Positions 11,348-23,499 of a DNA stretch of 62,000 nucleotides are shown piece by piece (positions within the stretch are counted from its first letter, which is position 1; each line of letters begins with the position of its first letter). The notes under the pieces are model-generated. The model ran no database searches. It worked only from the letters and a program-made list of their open reading frames with translations, and was not told where the DNA came from. The position numbers and the translations under genes are program-made. Source of the stretch: Gnetum montanum (Eukaryota > Streptophyta > Gnetopsida > Gnetales > Gnetaceae); assembly GCA_015680685.1 (NCBI GenBank), contig MNCI01016091.1, forward strand, positions 16,152-78,151, written 5' to 3'.

Positions 11348-12450
11348 TGTAGATTTTTTTGGTGTAAAAAAATTTGAAAATATTTTTCATGTTTGTATAT
11401 GCTTGGCAACCTAATATTTCGAATGGTGGGTAGCCCAACTCAGAAAATTGATTTTTTTCTGATTTTGCAATTGTGATATCTTTGTGATTCGAAAGAGTTT
11501 TGGGCGAATCTTGGGCTTTTTGAAAAGCTCATTGTGTAATCTATTAGTTTGTAAATTTCAAATCAATTGGAATTTATTTGATAATTCAAATCTGGCCTAA
11601 GAAAGGGGTCTAGAATTAAATTTCTCAACATCGAGAACATAAATTGTTAATTTTCAAGATGAATATCTCTACAATCCAAGAGAGTTACGGAGTGAGTGGA
11701 TACTTGATACAAAGATCTTTCAATAATCTACCTGTTTGCAAGGTTTGGAATTAACTTGAATTGATTTGATGGTTAAAATTTGTTCCACAAAAGTGGCCCC
11801 AAATGTGATTTTTTAACTTCTTTCATTAATGAGAATTGGTGAATATGATAAATTGAGGATGGATGAACTTGTTATATGATAAATTCTGAAATTGAGAATG
11901 GGATTGCAGATGATGAATATGATATGGGATTATGGGATAAACTGAGGAATTACTTAAATGATATCAATTGCTTCACTTACAAACATGATTTGCCCACATA
12001 TTTATAGCCAAATGATGGGGCCATAATGGAAGATGATGGGATAAGCCTATTTTATAGAAAACTAGGCTCAAAATTCAAGAGACATGAGAGATTAGGACTA
12101 TTCTCTAATTACATCCACCCATTAATCTTTTAATAAAAGTAAAAATAATAGAATTTCCTATCTTGTCTTATGTGGCATAATAATTTAAATATAAATTACA
12201 TGGCTTTGGTCTGTATTTCTTTTTCTAAAAAAGCTACTTTGGCTTCTCTTGATCTTTATCTTTTCTTGGAGTTTGAACTTTGTCTTCATGCTTTTACTTG
12301 TATTTTCTATATTTACATATGTAAATATGGTTTTCTATCACTTTGAATTTGGGCTTATTAAATTTGTTTCTTTATCTTGCTTCTAACTTGCAACATGGGC
12401 ATTTAAAATGAATGAAGAAAGAATTTCCAAAATACATACTAGAATCAGCA
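11348..12450 (-). repeat. 3' LTR of the copia-type element
   Basis: It aligns over its length with 13859-14959; shared blocks include 'gattttgcaattgtgatatc', 'cacttacaaacatgatttgc'-like and 'tgaatttgggcttattaaat'. The left edge is 'tgtagattttttt' and the right edge 'agaatcagca'. Confidence 0.85.
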
Positions 12451-12461
12451 ATCCCTTCTTT
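12451..12461 (-). other. Polypurine tract of the copia-type element
   Basis: On the minus strand 'aaagaagggat' directly precedes the TG that opens the 3' LTR, the expected site of plus-strand priming. Confidence 0.7.
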
Positions 12462-13499
12462 AGGATGCAATTTGGAGGAGTTGTAGCTTGTCTTTGAACT
12501 TAACCAATCATTAGTTGTTTTGAAATCTTGCTAAATGTTTTTAATTATTATTCTCCTTAGTTAAACTCCTATTTGTTGATTTTAAACTTCAGTAGTTGTT
12601 TGTTGCTTTGAATTGTCTTCTTTCTCTTTTGATTGCTTTGGTAAGGCAACTGGGGCTACTATACCTTTTTTTAAATTTGACAAAGGTGAGTGGACATCTT
12701 TCCTTTCTTCATGTGTTTCTTCAACCTCTAATTTTCTGGCAACGACAACTTACTTTTCTTCTTTAAATAAACTGTGTAGGCAATGTTCTAGGTCTTTTAT
12801 TTCAATTTTTTTTTCATTCTTTGGAGGCACTTTTTGATTTTTTTTTTCTATTTCTTAAATTCTTTGTTTTTGGTACTAATTCTAAATAGTAGACTTGGTT
12901 GTGAAACTTTTCAAACTTTGCTTTTATATTATTTTGATCTAATATAATGCATAAGTTCTTTTTGAATACTAAGTTGTAATTATCACATGTTCATTGATTG
13001 ATTGATAGTAATGATTTTTGGAGATGAGGCACATAATGTACATATTTGATTTCAAATTGATTTCCATCTTTCAAATTCATGATAATGTTTCCAACTCCTA
13101 ATACATCCAAGATCAAGCTGAACTTTGTCAATATCATTTGTAAATTCAATTTCATTAAAGTCATCTATTCTTAATGTCATATGATTAATATACGCACTTT
13201 CTAACAACCATAGGTTTGAAGGGATTCTCTTGTCTTGATGATAAAAACCAAATTAAGTCATGTGATGAGTCTTTGGTTTGTTTCAGATGATATGTATTTA
13301 TCTTAAAGAATATTATTAGTCCCTTCTTTATTTTTGGAGACCTTACATTGTCTTTTTACTTCTTCAATTTGGTGGTGCTCTTCTTTATTTTATTTACTTC
13401 TTGGTTTTGTTTTTGTTTTTCTTTTTAGTTTGCCCTTCTTGACCTTTTGTAGTTTCTAATTTTGGTTGATTATGATTTGTGCCCTTCTTGACATTTGTA

Positions 13500-13770
13500 G
13501 ATTTTGATTTATGCCCTCCTTTACTTCATACTTCTCTTGGATGTACTACCACATTTCTTTGCTTGTTTTCAAACTTAAAATAGCATTTCTTATTTTCCCA
13601 CAAACTAAATTGCATATAATTCCTTTAACTAATTCTTCTTTCTTGATTGTTTTCTGAAATTTCTTCCTTAATTTTTTATTCAATGTTTTTGGTATTCAAC
13701 TACATTTATCAACAATGCTTCAAACATCATTAAAATCCAATAACATCTGTGTTAATTTGTCATATGTGGA
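13500..13770 (-). pseudogene. Gag relic of the copia-type element
   Basis: Shortly after the primer site, minus-strand frames contain 'CNLVCGKIRNAILSLKTSKE' followed by 'MW*YIQEKYE', which resembles the UBN2/DUF4219 gag region of plant copia elements (a typical ending is 'AKEMWDYLQ'). Stops interrupt it and there is no sign of a zinc knuckle. The protein would form the particle and bind RNA; here it cannot be made intact. Confidence 0.5.
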
Positions 13771-13844
13771 AATTTTATGTACCATCATAGATAATGGAAT
13801 CTATTGGAAAATTCTAATTTATATCTTCCATGACTTCATCCTTC

Positions 13845-13856
13845 GCTCTGATACCA
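13845..13856 (-). other. Primer-binding site (initiator tRNA-Met)
   Basis: TGGTATCAGAGC on the minus strand starts two bases after the 5' LTR end and is complementary to the 3' end of plant initiator methionine tRNA. It fixes the orientation of the element. Confidence 0.85.
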
Positions 13857-13858
13857 AT

Positions 13859-14959
13859 TGTAGATTTTTTTAATGTAAGAAGATCCAAAAATATTTTTTC
13901 TTTTTGCAAATTTTTGGTAGCCTAATATTTCAAATGATGCAGGCAGCAAAACTAAAAAAAATTTAATTTTCTTCATGATTTTGCAATTGTGATATCTTTG
14001 CGATTCCAAAGAGTCTTAGGCTAATCTTAGGCTTGTTGAAAAGCTTGCTTTGCAATCTATCAACTTGTAAAATTTTAGATCAATTGCAATTTATTTGATG
14101 ATTCAAATCTAGCCCAAAAAAGGGGTTTGAAATAAAACTATTCAACATTCAGAACATAAATGATTGATTTGCAAGATAAATATCTTTGCGATCTGAAAGA
14201 GTTATGAAATGAGAGGATAATTGATAAAAAAAAAAACTCTTTTAACAATGTACCATCTGCAAAGTTTGGAATTAATTTGAATTGATTTGATGGATAAAAT
14301 TTGTTATACAAAATTGGGCTCAAATGTGATTTTTCAACTTCTTTCATTAATGAGAATTGGTGAATATGATAGATTGAGAACGAATAAACTTGTAATATGA
14401 TAAATTGTGAAATTAAGAATGGGATTGTAAATAATAAATGGGATATGCGATTATGAGATAAATCACAGAATTACTTCAATGACATCTATTGCTTCACTTA
14501 CAAAAACGATTTGCCCACATATTCATAGCCAAATGATAGGGCCCTAATATAATATGATGGGACAAGCCTATTTTATAGAAAATTAGACTAGAAATTCAAG
14601 AGACATGAGAGATTGGGATCATTCTCTAATTACTTCCACCCATGAATCTTTTAATAAATGTAAAAATAATGGAATTTTCTATCTTTTCTTATGCGACATA
14701 ATAATTCAAATATAAATTACATGGCTTATTTTACAAAAAAGGCTATTTTGGCTTCACTTAATGTTTGTTTTTTCTTGAAGTTTGAACTTTATCCTTATGC
14801 TTTCACTTGTATTTAATATATTTCCATATGTAAATACGACCTTCTATCACTTTGAATTTGGGCTTATTAAATTTACTTCTTTGTCTTGTTTCTAAACCAT
14901 AACATGGGCATTTAAAATGAGTGGAGTAAGAATTTTCAAAGTGCATACTCGAACTGACA
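13859..14959 (-). repeat. 5' LTR of the copia-type element
   Basis: This is the partner of 11348-12450. The minus-strand start is TGTCAGTTCGAGTATG and the end is TCTACA, followed by the primer site. Confidence 0.85.
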
Positions 14960-15298
14960 ATGTGAATTTCAAAAATGGACCAAAGTTTGGTTCCTAGAGA
15001 ACTAAACTCTGGATCTCCTTAGTCTAGATCGTTTCTACATAGGATTTTGTAAGAGTGACTTCTGGATTTGGCCTTGGTCTTGATAGTTCACCCTATCTAG
15101 ATTGCCCGATTTCTATGGTAGGAATCTATTAGACAAATTCCACTTTTAGCTCCTCACAAAGGGGCCCAATTGCATGTGTGGCTTCAACTACTTACTTTTG
15201 ATGTTGTGATTGTTCTTGTTGCTATCCTTGCCCACCCCTTAAGTACTTTCCAATCATTGTGAAGGTTCTCCCTCTTGTGAATCTTGTTTTGGTGCCAT
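14960..15298 (-). pseudogene. N-terminal part of the decayed transposon-protein-like gene
   Basis: On the minus strand an ATG at 15296-15298 opens 'MAPKQDSQEGEPSQ', then stops appear, and a consensus donor 'gtaagtag' follows about 110 bp after the ATG. A TATA-like 'atataaataaa' lies upstream near 15465-15478. This short first exon followed by a GTAAG donor mirrors the antisense gene at 32421-36989. The coding relic continues at 11347 on the far side of the copia-type insertion. Confidence 0.3.
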
Positions 15299-16792
15299 TT
15301 GCAATCACATGAATGATCATTGATTAGCCTTTAATAACTTTAGATGTGAGTGTTGGCACTTTTGATCATCCTTGGTTAACTTATTTTGCAAAAATATAGC
15401 ATTATCACTCCTACATGATTGTAGCCTATAATTTCAAGGTGTGAAGATAGTTATCAATATATTAATTTATTTATATTTTAATCACTTTTAGTGTTTCTAA
15501 CTTAAGCATTTTAAAAACTATGGTCTTTGAAGTATTGGAAATTGTTGGTTTCTTTCCCCCATGACAAAGCGTAATTCCATGATCGCAAAGGTTTTAAACA
15601 AATGGAACTAGGGTTACAATTTGCAAGATAGTGCTCTTAGAATGCTCTGAGCACTTGAAATTAGAAAAAATCCATTCTCGTTTGAGTCAAATGGTAAAAA
15701 ATGGCTTAAGTCTCATGCATATATATATATACATATATATATATATATGGAAACTAGAAACTGGAAATTTTTATTATGTCCAAGAAATTACAAAGGATTT
15801 GTTGGACAGTTACAATGCCTTAACATAGTGTTGAAGAAAGCTAAAAATATCATTGATGTAATGCCCCAAGCATATAGGGTCAATTTGGGGAAAAAAAAAA
15901 CAATTAGCAAATTATAGTTATTTGTATAATTCAATCAAATGTGAGCCAAAGATGGGCAAAATAAAAAAATATGTTCTCCATCTTCTATGCTTTGTTAGCA
16001 CAGTCTACAAATATGCTCTTCTCTTGGCATATATATAGGAATTATATACCATGTCAATGTTGATCTATCTAAAAAGATGCATCAACAAAGGGTACAGCAT
16101 TGATGTGACCTAAGTTGAAAATTTTCCTTTGATTTTAGGCCTTATTTTTGCAAATTCTAAAGTAATCTAGGAGTCAAATGGGAACCACAAAAGGGTTTTG
16201 GACATGAGTACAATATTGAAAGTTCAAGTGGAACCTCAGAAAGTTGATGAAGCTTAGACAATGTAAATAGGGATAATCACATGAAAAGTTATTGAAAAGT
16301 TGAATAAAAAATGATAATACGTTTTGAAGTCAGAGTTATACCTTAATGTTTTGGACATGCAGAGATGGTGTATAGACTGGATGTTTAAAAGTTTTACAAG
16401 TGGGTCCTTTCCAAAGTAGGCTTATACCCTTAATGCCCTTATATAATCATCCCATAATGTGTACATAGGCTTATTGGAGATTAAATATCAATCAAGTCGA
16501 TATGCCACACCCACACAACTACTATCTTTAGAATCTTGCGCTATACTAAAAAATCAGTAGGCAACCAATTGCATGTAGCATTGAGGTGAATAATGAAACA
16601 AGAAGTGATTGCAAAGATAGGGACTTAAGATGCTTTACCATGTCCATAATAGTTTCTTCTTTCAAATGTAATTAAAATTACCATCATAGTTATTTGTCTA
16701 GGCTTCAAACCAAGTCCATATCTTTACCAATGACATTGCATGGTGTCATACCAAACTAAGTATATTGATGAAGTATCATTAGCTAGCTACAT
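15299..16792. other. AT-rich intergenic DNA
   Basis: An (AT)n microsatellite lies at about 15719-15748. Short open frames have no recognisable product. Nothing else was recognised. Confidence 0.5.
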
Positions 16793-17084
16793 TGATGGGC
16801 ATGCACCAACGTAGCCCCATCAACACATGGAAATATGTGTTAACATAGTGTCATGTCAAGCCTATATAAATACACATTCCCACTGCATTTATGGGACATT
16901 ATGTCATTAGTGTCGCCAAACTCTTATAGTTTTCTTTATCCAGAGTTAGAATATTTACTGAGTGCCCACAGTAGGAACTAAAGCAATTGTATGGATCTTT
17001 ATTCAAGCATCATGTACTTGAACACATTAATGTCATCAGCAATATAGATGAGATTCTTTACATTCCTTACAGCACTTCGCAGTT
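16793..17084 (+). mobile_element. LTR fragment, Athila-type, joined to the gag of element O
   Basis: It begins TGATGGGC and has a TATA-like 'ctatataaatac' near 16862. It then carries 'gtgcccacagtaggaact' and 'ggatctttattcaagca', matching the region after TATA in the LTRs of the element at 19102. Homology stops at about 17084, in mid-LTR. Element O's gag leader starts there, so the junction is a deletion or recombination point. Confidence 0.55.
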
Positions 17085-17262
17085 TGCCTCTATATTCCTA
17101 CTGCACCAATCATAGTCTTCTGCCTCCTTTAAGACAGCCATGATGCTTCCGTAGCCTAAAACTTTATTGGTAGTAGCTAGCCACCCGGTCCTGTCTACTC
17201 AATAGAATGCATGACCTTCTACCCTTACTCCCTTTGTCATTTTCTCACAGTCTGTTCAACCT

Positions 17263-19101
17263 TTGCAACCAACGTTTGCGACACCAACGCTGCCATATGT
17301 GCACACCATGCCCATATCGCAGCCACAAACAAGTCATATTCTTTTCATTTCAGCCATATCAGTCCCACCACCAATAATAGCTCCAACCTCAACTAGGTGG
17401 TGGGCAGTAACCTCTTTACCTACTATTCAATTATCCCAAATGCCACAATACACATAGCCGCAAATGTAGCAAGTGTCACATATGGCACAACCAACTACGG
17501 GGCTATGGGCTGCTTCGATGACACCACCAACAGTAGTCGCTCTGATGACCCCACCAACCGTACAACCAATGCAACCCTCTGCAACATCCCCAAGTCTGGA
17601 ACAAGTGTTTTAGCTTATTTAAACCCTCACTAAGAAGGTCAAGTGACTTAAAGTAGCCAACTCAGAGATAGTCCATGTAATGGACTTCTATCAGGATGAT
17701 CCTATTAGCCCTACTGTTCCTCTGCTCACACTATCTCCTATGGTGCAACTTCCCCAATTCACGAAATACAACGATGAGGGTGACCCAAACACCCACTTAG
17801 TCACTTTCCATTCTGAGTCCTTATTACTGCAAGCATGGCCACACACAGTTATCCATGTCTTTGATCAACAAAGCTTTAGATTGGTATCATGCACTTCCTC
17901 AAGCTTCCATTTCAACTCTCGAAGAGTTGTTAAGCTAGTTCATAACCTGCTTCAAGTACAATTTGAAGGCAAAGGCCATGCTGGATCAGCTCATGAACGT
18001 TAAGCAAGAAGTGCTAGAGCCCATGCAAAAATTCATACAACGATGGAGTGCCTCTTTAAATGAGATTCATGAGCCCATTGCCGAAACCTACTTGCTGGCC
18101 ATTTTTAAAGATGCAATAAATGATTTCATTAAATCGAAGCTATACTATTTAGTCCCGTGCTCCCTTAGCCAAGCTTTTGCTCAAACAAAGAGCATATAGG
18201 ATGCAACAAAGGCTAGCAAGGACTCAGCTTACATAGCCTATAAGAATGCACATGCAAGGAGAGATAAGGAAAAGGGGAATGTCATGACAACCATTGTGGA
18301 AGCTATGGCTAATGAAGCAGACAGCTAAGGCACCTAAGGCCCTGGCCAACAGTAACAAAACATCAGGTTCTGGCAATGCAAGAACCAACAAAATCGCATC
18401 ATCAACCACTGTGGGGCAAACTCCACCAAGGCCAAACTTTGAGCACAAGGATCGCTCAAAATATACTCCTTTTCCAATCAAGCCATCAGAAATTTTGGAT
18501 CAATTGCTTAGTGCTAGGAACATTCAACACAAGCAAATGTCAAAGGATGCTCGCAAATGCTATGAGAGGTATTGCGAGATCCTCCGAGACCCCTCTGCAG
18601 CTATGCCCAATGAACCTCCAATACCCAAAAATTTTAGGTTGGACTGATTCTGCAACTACCATCAATTGCATGGCCATGACACGGATTACTGCCTAGTGCT
18701 AAAGGATGATATCCAATGCATGATTGATCAAGGCAAGTTGGTCCTTGATGGAAGTAACCATGTCCAGTTGAAGAACCAGTCCATGAACGTTTAGAAGAAT
18801 CCATTAAATGCTAATGGTGTAGGATACATCATTAATGCTATCAACATTGATGATGATGCAGATTCAATACATGAACCATTTGTGATCCGTGTGCCCTTTG
18901 GTGATGTTGAAACCTTAGTGTCAACTAGGCCACAGGCCCCCTTCATCATTAAGGCACCACTTTAGGTGCCCGTGACACCTTTTGTGGTTAGGACCCTACA
19001 GCACATTGCGGTCACGACCCAAGCATCTTTTTTCATAAGGGTGCCAAAACGTACGAATCCCCCATCTTCCTAGGGTCCGGTGGTTAGGACTGCATCACAA
19101 C
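17263..19101 (+). pseudogene. Gag of element O, N-terminal part with zinc motif
   Basis: Gag forms the retrotransposon particle and packages RNA. A Pro/Thr/Gln-rich leader (17263-17640) is followed by a gag core opening with 'LPQFTKYNDEGDPNTHLVTF' (about 17750), continuing in another frame with 'LEPMQKFIQRWSASLNEI' (about 18010). Near 18648 lies 'FCNYHQLHGHDTDYC', a C-x2-H-x4-H-x4-C motif of the kind found in Tat gag proteins. There are several stops and at least two frameshifts. The reading frame runs up to 19101 and resumes at 30573 after element I, so element I interrupts one continuous gag-pro frame. Confidence 0.7.
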
Positions 19102-19926
19102 TGATGGGGCGCGATATCGCATGGGCTGCGATATCGCATACGCGATATCGCGTCGTCCCCTGCAATATCGCGTACGCGATATTGCAGTGCACCACCAAGT
19201 CTATAAATAAGAGGCGGCTCTCCCTTGTTTCCTAATCTAGGCCTAGACCGTAGTGAAACTCTGGCAATTTTTCCTCTCCAAAGATAGATTAATTTCTATG
19301 TGCCCGTAGTAGGAACTCCAAAGTGAACGGATCTTTATTCGAGAAGACATTGTACCTGAACACAAGTTTGTGTACGGCAATAAAGACGAACTTCTTGGAT
19401 AAACCTTGTAGTGCATGGAATAGGCTAATTAGGATTTTATTTACTGTTATTTATCATTTTTCATTTAAATGCTTTATTAGTTATTAAATCTCTCTCAACC
19501 CTTCTCTCCTAGTTAAGTGCCTCAGTACAACCACTTCGACCACGTGCGTTACGCTTGGTGATCCCAGCAACGACTAGCGTTTGGTAACCAAGGTTGCATC
19601 AGTTCATGGGGTGAACAATAAGTGGGAACGAATGCTGACGCTAGGTCAATTAAAGCTTAGCTAGTTAGTTAGAGTTAGTTAATTAGTCTCTTCACCCTTC
19701 ACCTTGTTAGCATAGGAGATAAAACAGAAAAGATATAAAAATCATATACCTTAGACTTACTTAACCATACACTGTGAAAACTACAAGTAAGTCTGGGAAG
19801 ACAACGAATGATTAACCTTAAGTGTTCCATAAGGCGTGTAGGCACTTAGTCTGCGGAGTTCGACCGGATCACGCTTGCTAGCTCGTATTCGTATGATTGA
19901 GTGTAGGGGTACCTCGCCACTCATCA
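19102..19926 (+). repeat. 5' LTR of element I (825 bp)
   Basis: U3 is extremely short: the TATA box (TATAAATA, 19202-19209) lies only 100 bp from the LTR start. The space between is filled with GCGATATCGC-type palindromes, including a perfect 28-bp palindrome at 19160-19187. R/U5 occupies the remaining 700 bp. Confidence 0.92.
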
Positions 19927-19927
19927 T

Positions 19928-19946
19928 TGGCACCATTGCTGAGGAC
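19928..19946 (+). other. Primer-binding site of element I (tRNA-Asp type)
   Basis: TGGCACCATTGCTGAGGAC follows the 5' LTR after one base. It resembles the complement of the plant tRNA-Asp 3' end (TGGCGCCGTTGCC), as used by Athila-type elements. The differences are G-to-A and C-to-T, as expected from methyl-cytosine decay. Confidence 0.7.
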
Positions 19947-20069
19947 TAAGTGTTTGTGCACTAAGTAGAACATAGGAAATTACTCACATTGTTGGGAGCT
20001 TAAATGAACCTTAGGGTTAATTAAACAAAAAATTATATAACGGTTAATAGCACACCGAATAAAATAGCA

Positions 20070-21552
20070 ATGTCTTCTTCTTTGAACAAAAGTAATACGC
20101 CACCTAGGAATCATACAAGAAACAGTTGGCAGTCTAAAACACATAACCAAAATCCACCAATTCCTCAACAACATCGGGTAGTATATACTTATCTCGATGA
20201 GTACATACCTGATTTTACCTTTATCCTCCATCAAGACGAACAACTGTGATGGAGAGACTTGCAAGGTAACATAGTGTTACCCCTAGATCGATTAGTCCCA
20301 AACATGCTCCTCCGTGCTCTTGCACAGATCGGCATGACACAGCTATATGTTGAGTATGTTATAGGTGATTTTGACATAAGGGATTACCATCCCACATTAG
20401 CACAACATTTAAGGGACTCAAGGCAGGAGAGCCACCACACACTATTGAAGGGCAAAGGGGTCCCGCACATCCTAAGTGAAATCGGAGATGATGAACCCAT
20501 TATAACAGGTTCTCTATCAAATGATGTTTCCCCTCCTAATGACAGTGAAAAGGTAGGGTATCAGAACCTACGATCCACGATACAAAACCTTGGTTTTGAT
20601 CCCCGTGAATGCCAATTATTCACTGAGGGAACAACAATACATAACAAGGACGAGAACTTAGATCTTCATCACGATCAAGGCCGTAGTAGCCGAAGAGAAG
20701 GTAAGAAGCATCGTCATGGCGATGGTTCCCCTTCTTCTTCCCCTTCATCACATCATTCACCCTCTCCTTCCACATCTGGGCGCAGTCATCAAGAGCATAA
20801 CGATGAGGATAGAGGTAGGGAAAATGCGAGACCTCAACAAGAGAGTTGAGAGAGAGGACAAGGGCATGAACGAAGGAAAAGTAGGGAACAACGTAGACAC
20901 CATAGGCGTCATGAAAGAGATGATCATGATAAGCCCCTACCCGCCACCCGAAGTATGCTCGATATAATGGAGGCAGTTAGAATACCAATAAGGCATTAAA
21001 GAGATAGCCGGATCAAGCGCTTAGACATGAATAATATCCCATGCTTCGAAGGAGGATACAATGCTGATCCGCAACATCATTTATAGGCATTCCACGATGC
21101 CTACGCCTTGCAAAACATAGAAAACGAGTGGCAAAATTGAAGTTGTTTCCTAGGACACTCATCAAGGAAGCAGAGAGTTGGTACCAGTCCTTAGAGCCGG
21201 AGACCATTAGAAGGTGGAGTACGATGTTACAACTATTCAATGATAAATATCAAACATACTCTAGAGTGTCTAACTTGCGTAAGCAGATCCAAAGATGGAA
21301 GCAAGATACTCATGAACCCTTTGATGCTGCCATGGGCCGATACTATGCATTGTTACATTGTTGCCTGGGCCATGGTTATGCACAACGAGACCAACTTTGC
21401 CACATCGTAGATGGGCTAAGATATGAAACTAGGAGAACCCTTGGGACTTATGCCCAAGGAAGACTATCAGAACTTAGAGCCCATGAAATTCATCGCTTGT
21501 TGGAGCAAGTAGCCAAAAAAGAAGGGGAGCTATGGAAAAGAGAGAGCACATA
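20070..21552 (+). pseudogene. Gag of element I
   Basis: It starts MSSSLNKSNTPP at 20070, the same start type as in elements A and B (MSSS). It then has the family signature 'DEYIPDFTFILHQDEQL' (about 20195-20245), a Ser/His/Arg-rich linker, and the retrotransposon gag core 'FPRTLIKEAESWYQSLEPET' (about 21150). A stop (TGA) follows the signature and more stops occur around 20850 and 21085, so it cannot give an intact protein. The product would be the structural particle protein. Confidence 0.75.
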
Positions 21553-22589
21553 AGACTATAACCGTGATCCTTCCCTTCAGAAGAAGGGAGTGAAATTTTG
21601 TGATGAGGAGGATGAGTAACCACTCGAAGAGTTGATGAACAGAAAAACTTTGCCACTTCAAAAGCTAATAATAGAAGTATCAGCTAAGGTGGATCAATTG
21701 TGGGATTCCTTAGACTCTAGACTTGAAATTGTCCTCAAAATCGTAGAGGAGTCTAAGGAGGAACAAAGTAGTGACAAAGATAAGAAAAAGAGAAGAGAAT
21801 AACAATGGTAAGGGGAAAATGACAATCTCTGATGAGGTTTTGGATTCTGAGACAGACAATGACGGTGGATGTGAGATCTGCCAATATGACTATCCTAAGA
21901 GATGTTGTCCAATTATCTCACATCTACAAGAGTCTGGGGTGTATGCACTCAACCTGAGACTTAATAAACGGCAAACACCCCGGAGGTTACCTTAACCCCA
22001 AGGTAACCCAAGATAGTTCCACCAACCATTAACGTACTATCCAAGTGGAACTCCACCACAACCCATCGGACAACATCAGCAGTGGCAACACCCACAGTTA
22101 TGGGGGATGTCACCACCTAGACAGCAATACCCTTACTGGCAACTAGATCCTTATGGCTATTACGTGCAGCAGCCGATTTCTCCAAGCAACTCTATGGGTC
22201 ATATAACCCCACCATGTTACTACCAAGTTCAGGAGTATTTAGGATTCCTCCTCTGGGAGATGCTTCATACCCATACTATCCTCCGAATCCATCTGGATCT
22301 CTTACGCCGGTAGCTCCACCACCAACCACTCCAACAATGCCAAGGGTATTTCCCACTCAACCGCAATAACCCAATATCACGAGGGCTCCTAATCCTCAAT
22401 TCCCAGTTGGTTCTAACAATCATATGCCAAAAAGACCTTTCTTTAGAACCAACAATCCAATTAAGCTCTCATCTTCACAAGCGGTTGAACATCTAAACAT
22501 TTTCATACCAAATAAGGTTTCGGGACCTCCTTCAACCCAAAAATTGAGGCCAATGCACACAGTTATGTTAACACATACTGTTACCAACT

Positions 22590-23445
22590 GAATTAAGGTA
22601 GGCCACCTTCCCAAGAAATTCTCTAATCCTGGAAGCCCCCTAATTTATCTCCAAGTCGATAGGAATGAACCTCATAAGGCTCTTCTTGACTCAGGCTCTG
22701 GAGTCAACTTAATTTCACAAGAATTGTATAAAACCTAGAACCTACCTCCACTCAAGAAGAGCAATATTCGCTTAGAGCTGGCTGACCAATGCATCACTGT
22801 TCCTTTGGGATAGGTTGAGGACATTGTTACCACTATAAGTGGTTGGTCATACCCAACTGATTTTCTAGTGATCCAAATAAACAATGACAAAGGGGACTTC
22901 TCGATAATAATGGGAAGGGCATGGCTGAGCACAATAGATGCACGCCTAGGAATCCGCAATCTTTCCCTAGAAATATCCAACAAAAATACTTTTGGAAAGA
23001 TTGAGAAGAAGAAAGTTTCATGCATCGCATATAGTGACACAGGGTGTCATTGCGTGCAAAAACCATGGGTAATGCGGAGTTTAACATTGCCTGCATGCAA
23101 TCGGTATGCACAAGACATCAACATACAAATGTGCCTATATGCAGCAGCCACACGACAAGAAAACACCCAGTGGCTAATGGCTGACCAAGAGAGCAATTCA
23201 ATGACATGCATGGAACTAACTGAGGGGATCACTAGTGCTTACGTTGAAAGCATGGACGCACTTGAGCAAGTTTGTTGCCAACTTCCAATCCTCAACCCTG
23301 AAAACATTAATTGGGGGAAGTTGGAGATTCCTAAGAAGTTTAAACAAGAGCCCCTGGATTTAAAATCGTTGCCCACCGGTCTAGAATACATGACCCTGAA
23401 AAATGGAAAATCGGTAATCATCAACACAAAGCTTGGCCCCAAATA
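22590..23445 (+). pseudogene. Aspartic protease region of element I
   Basis: The retroviral-type active site is visible as 'LLDSGSGVNLIS', with the catalytic Asp codon at 22688-22690. It is followed by the 'DFSIIMGRAWLS' flap/Ile-Leu-Gly-Arg type block (about 22890). A cysteine-containing stretch leads toward RT. In-frame stops at about 22735 and 22812 break it. The protease would cleave the gag-pol polyprotein. Confidence 0.7.
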
Positions 23446-23499
23446 AAAAGAGAGTTTGCTAAAGGTGATAAATAAATGATCAACAGCCTTTGCCTGGTC

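Larger units (their letters stand above)
11348..14959 (-). mobile_element. Complete non-autonomous LTR retrotransposon, copia type
   Basis: Two directly repeated LTRs (11348-12450 and 13859-14959, each 1.1 kb) flank a 1.4-kb internal region. On the minus strand the element runs 5' LTR, primer site TGGTATCAGAGC (13845-13856), internal region, purine tract, 3' LTR. LTR ends are TG and CA. The flanks read gtgtg (11343-11347) and atgtg (14960-14964), a 5-bp target duplication with one mismatch. The internal region is too short for a pol gene. It inserted into the minus-strand gene relic that continues on both sides. Confidence 0.85.
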
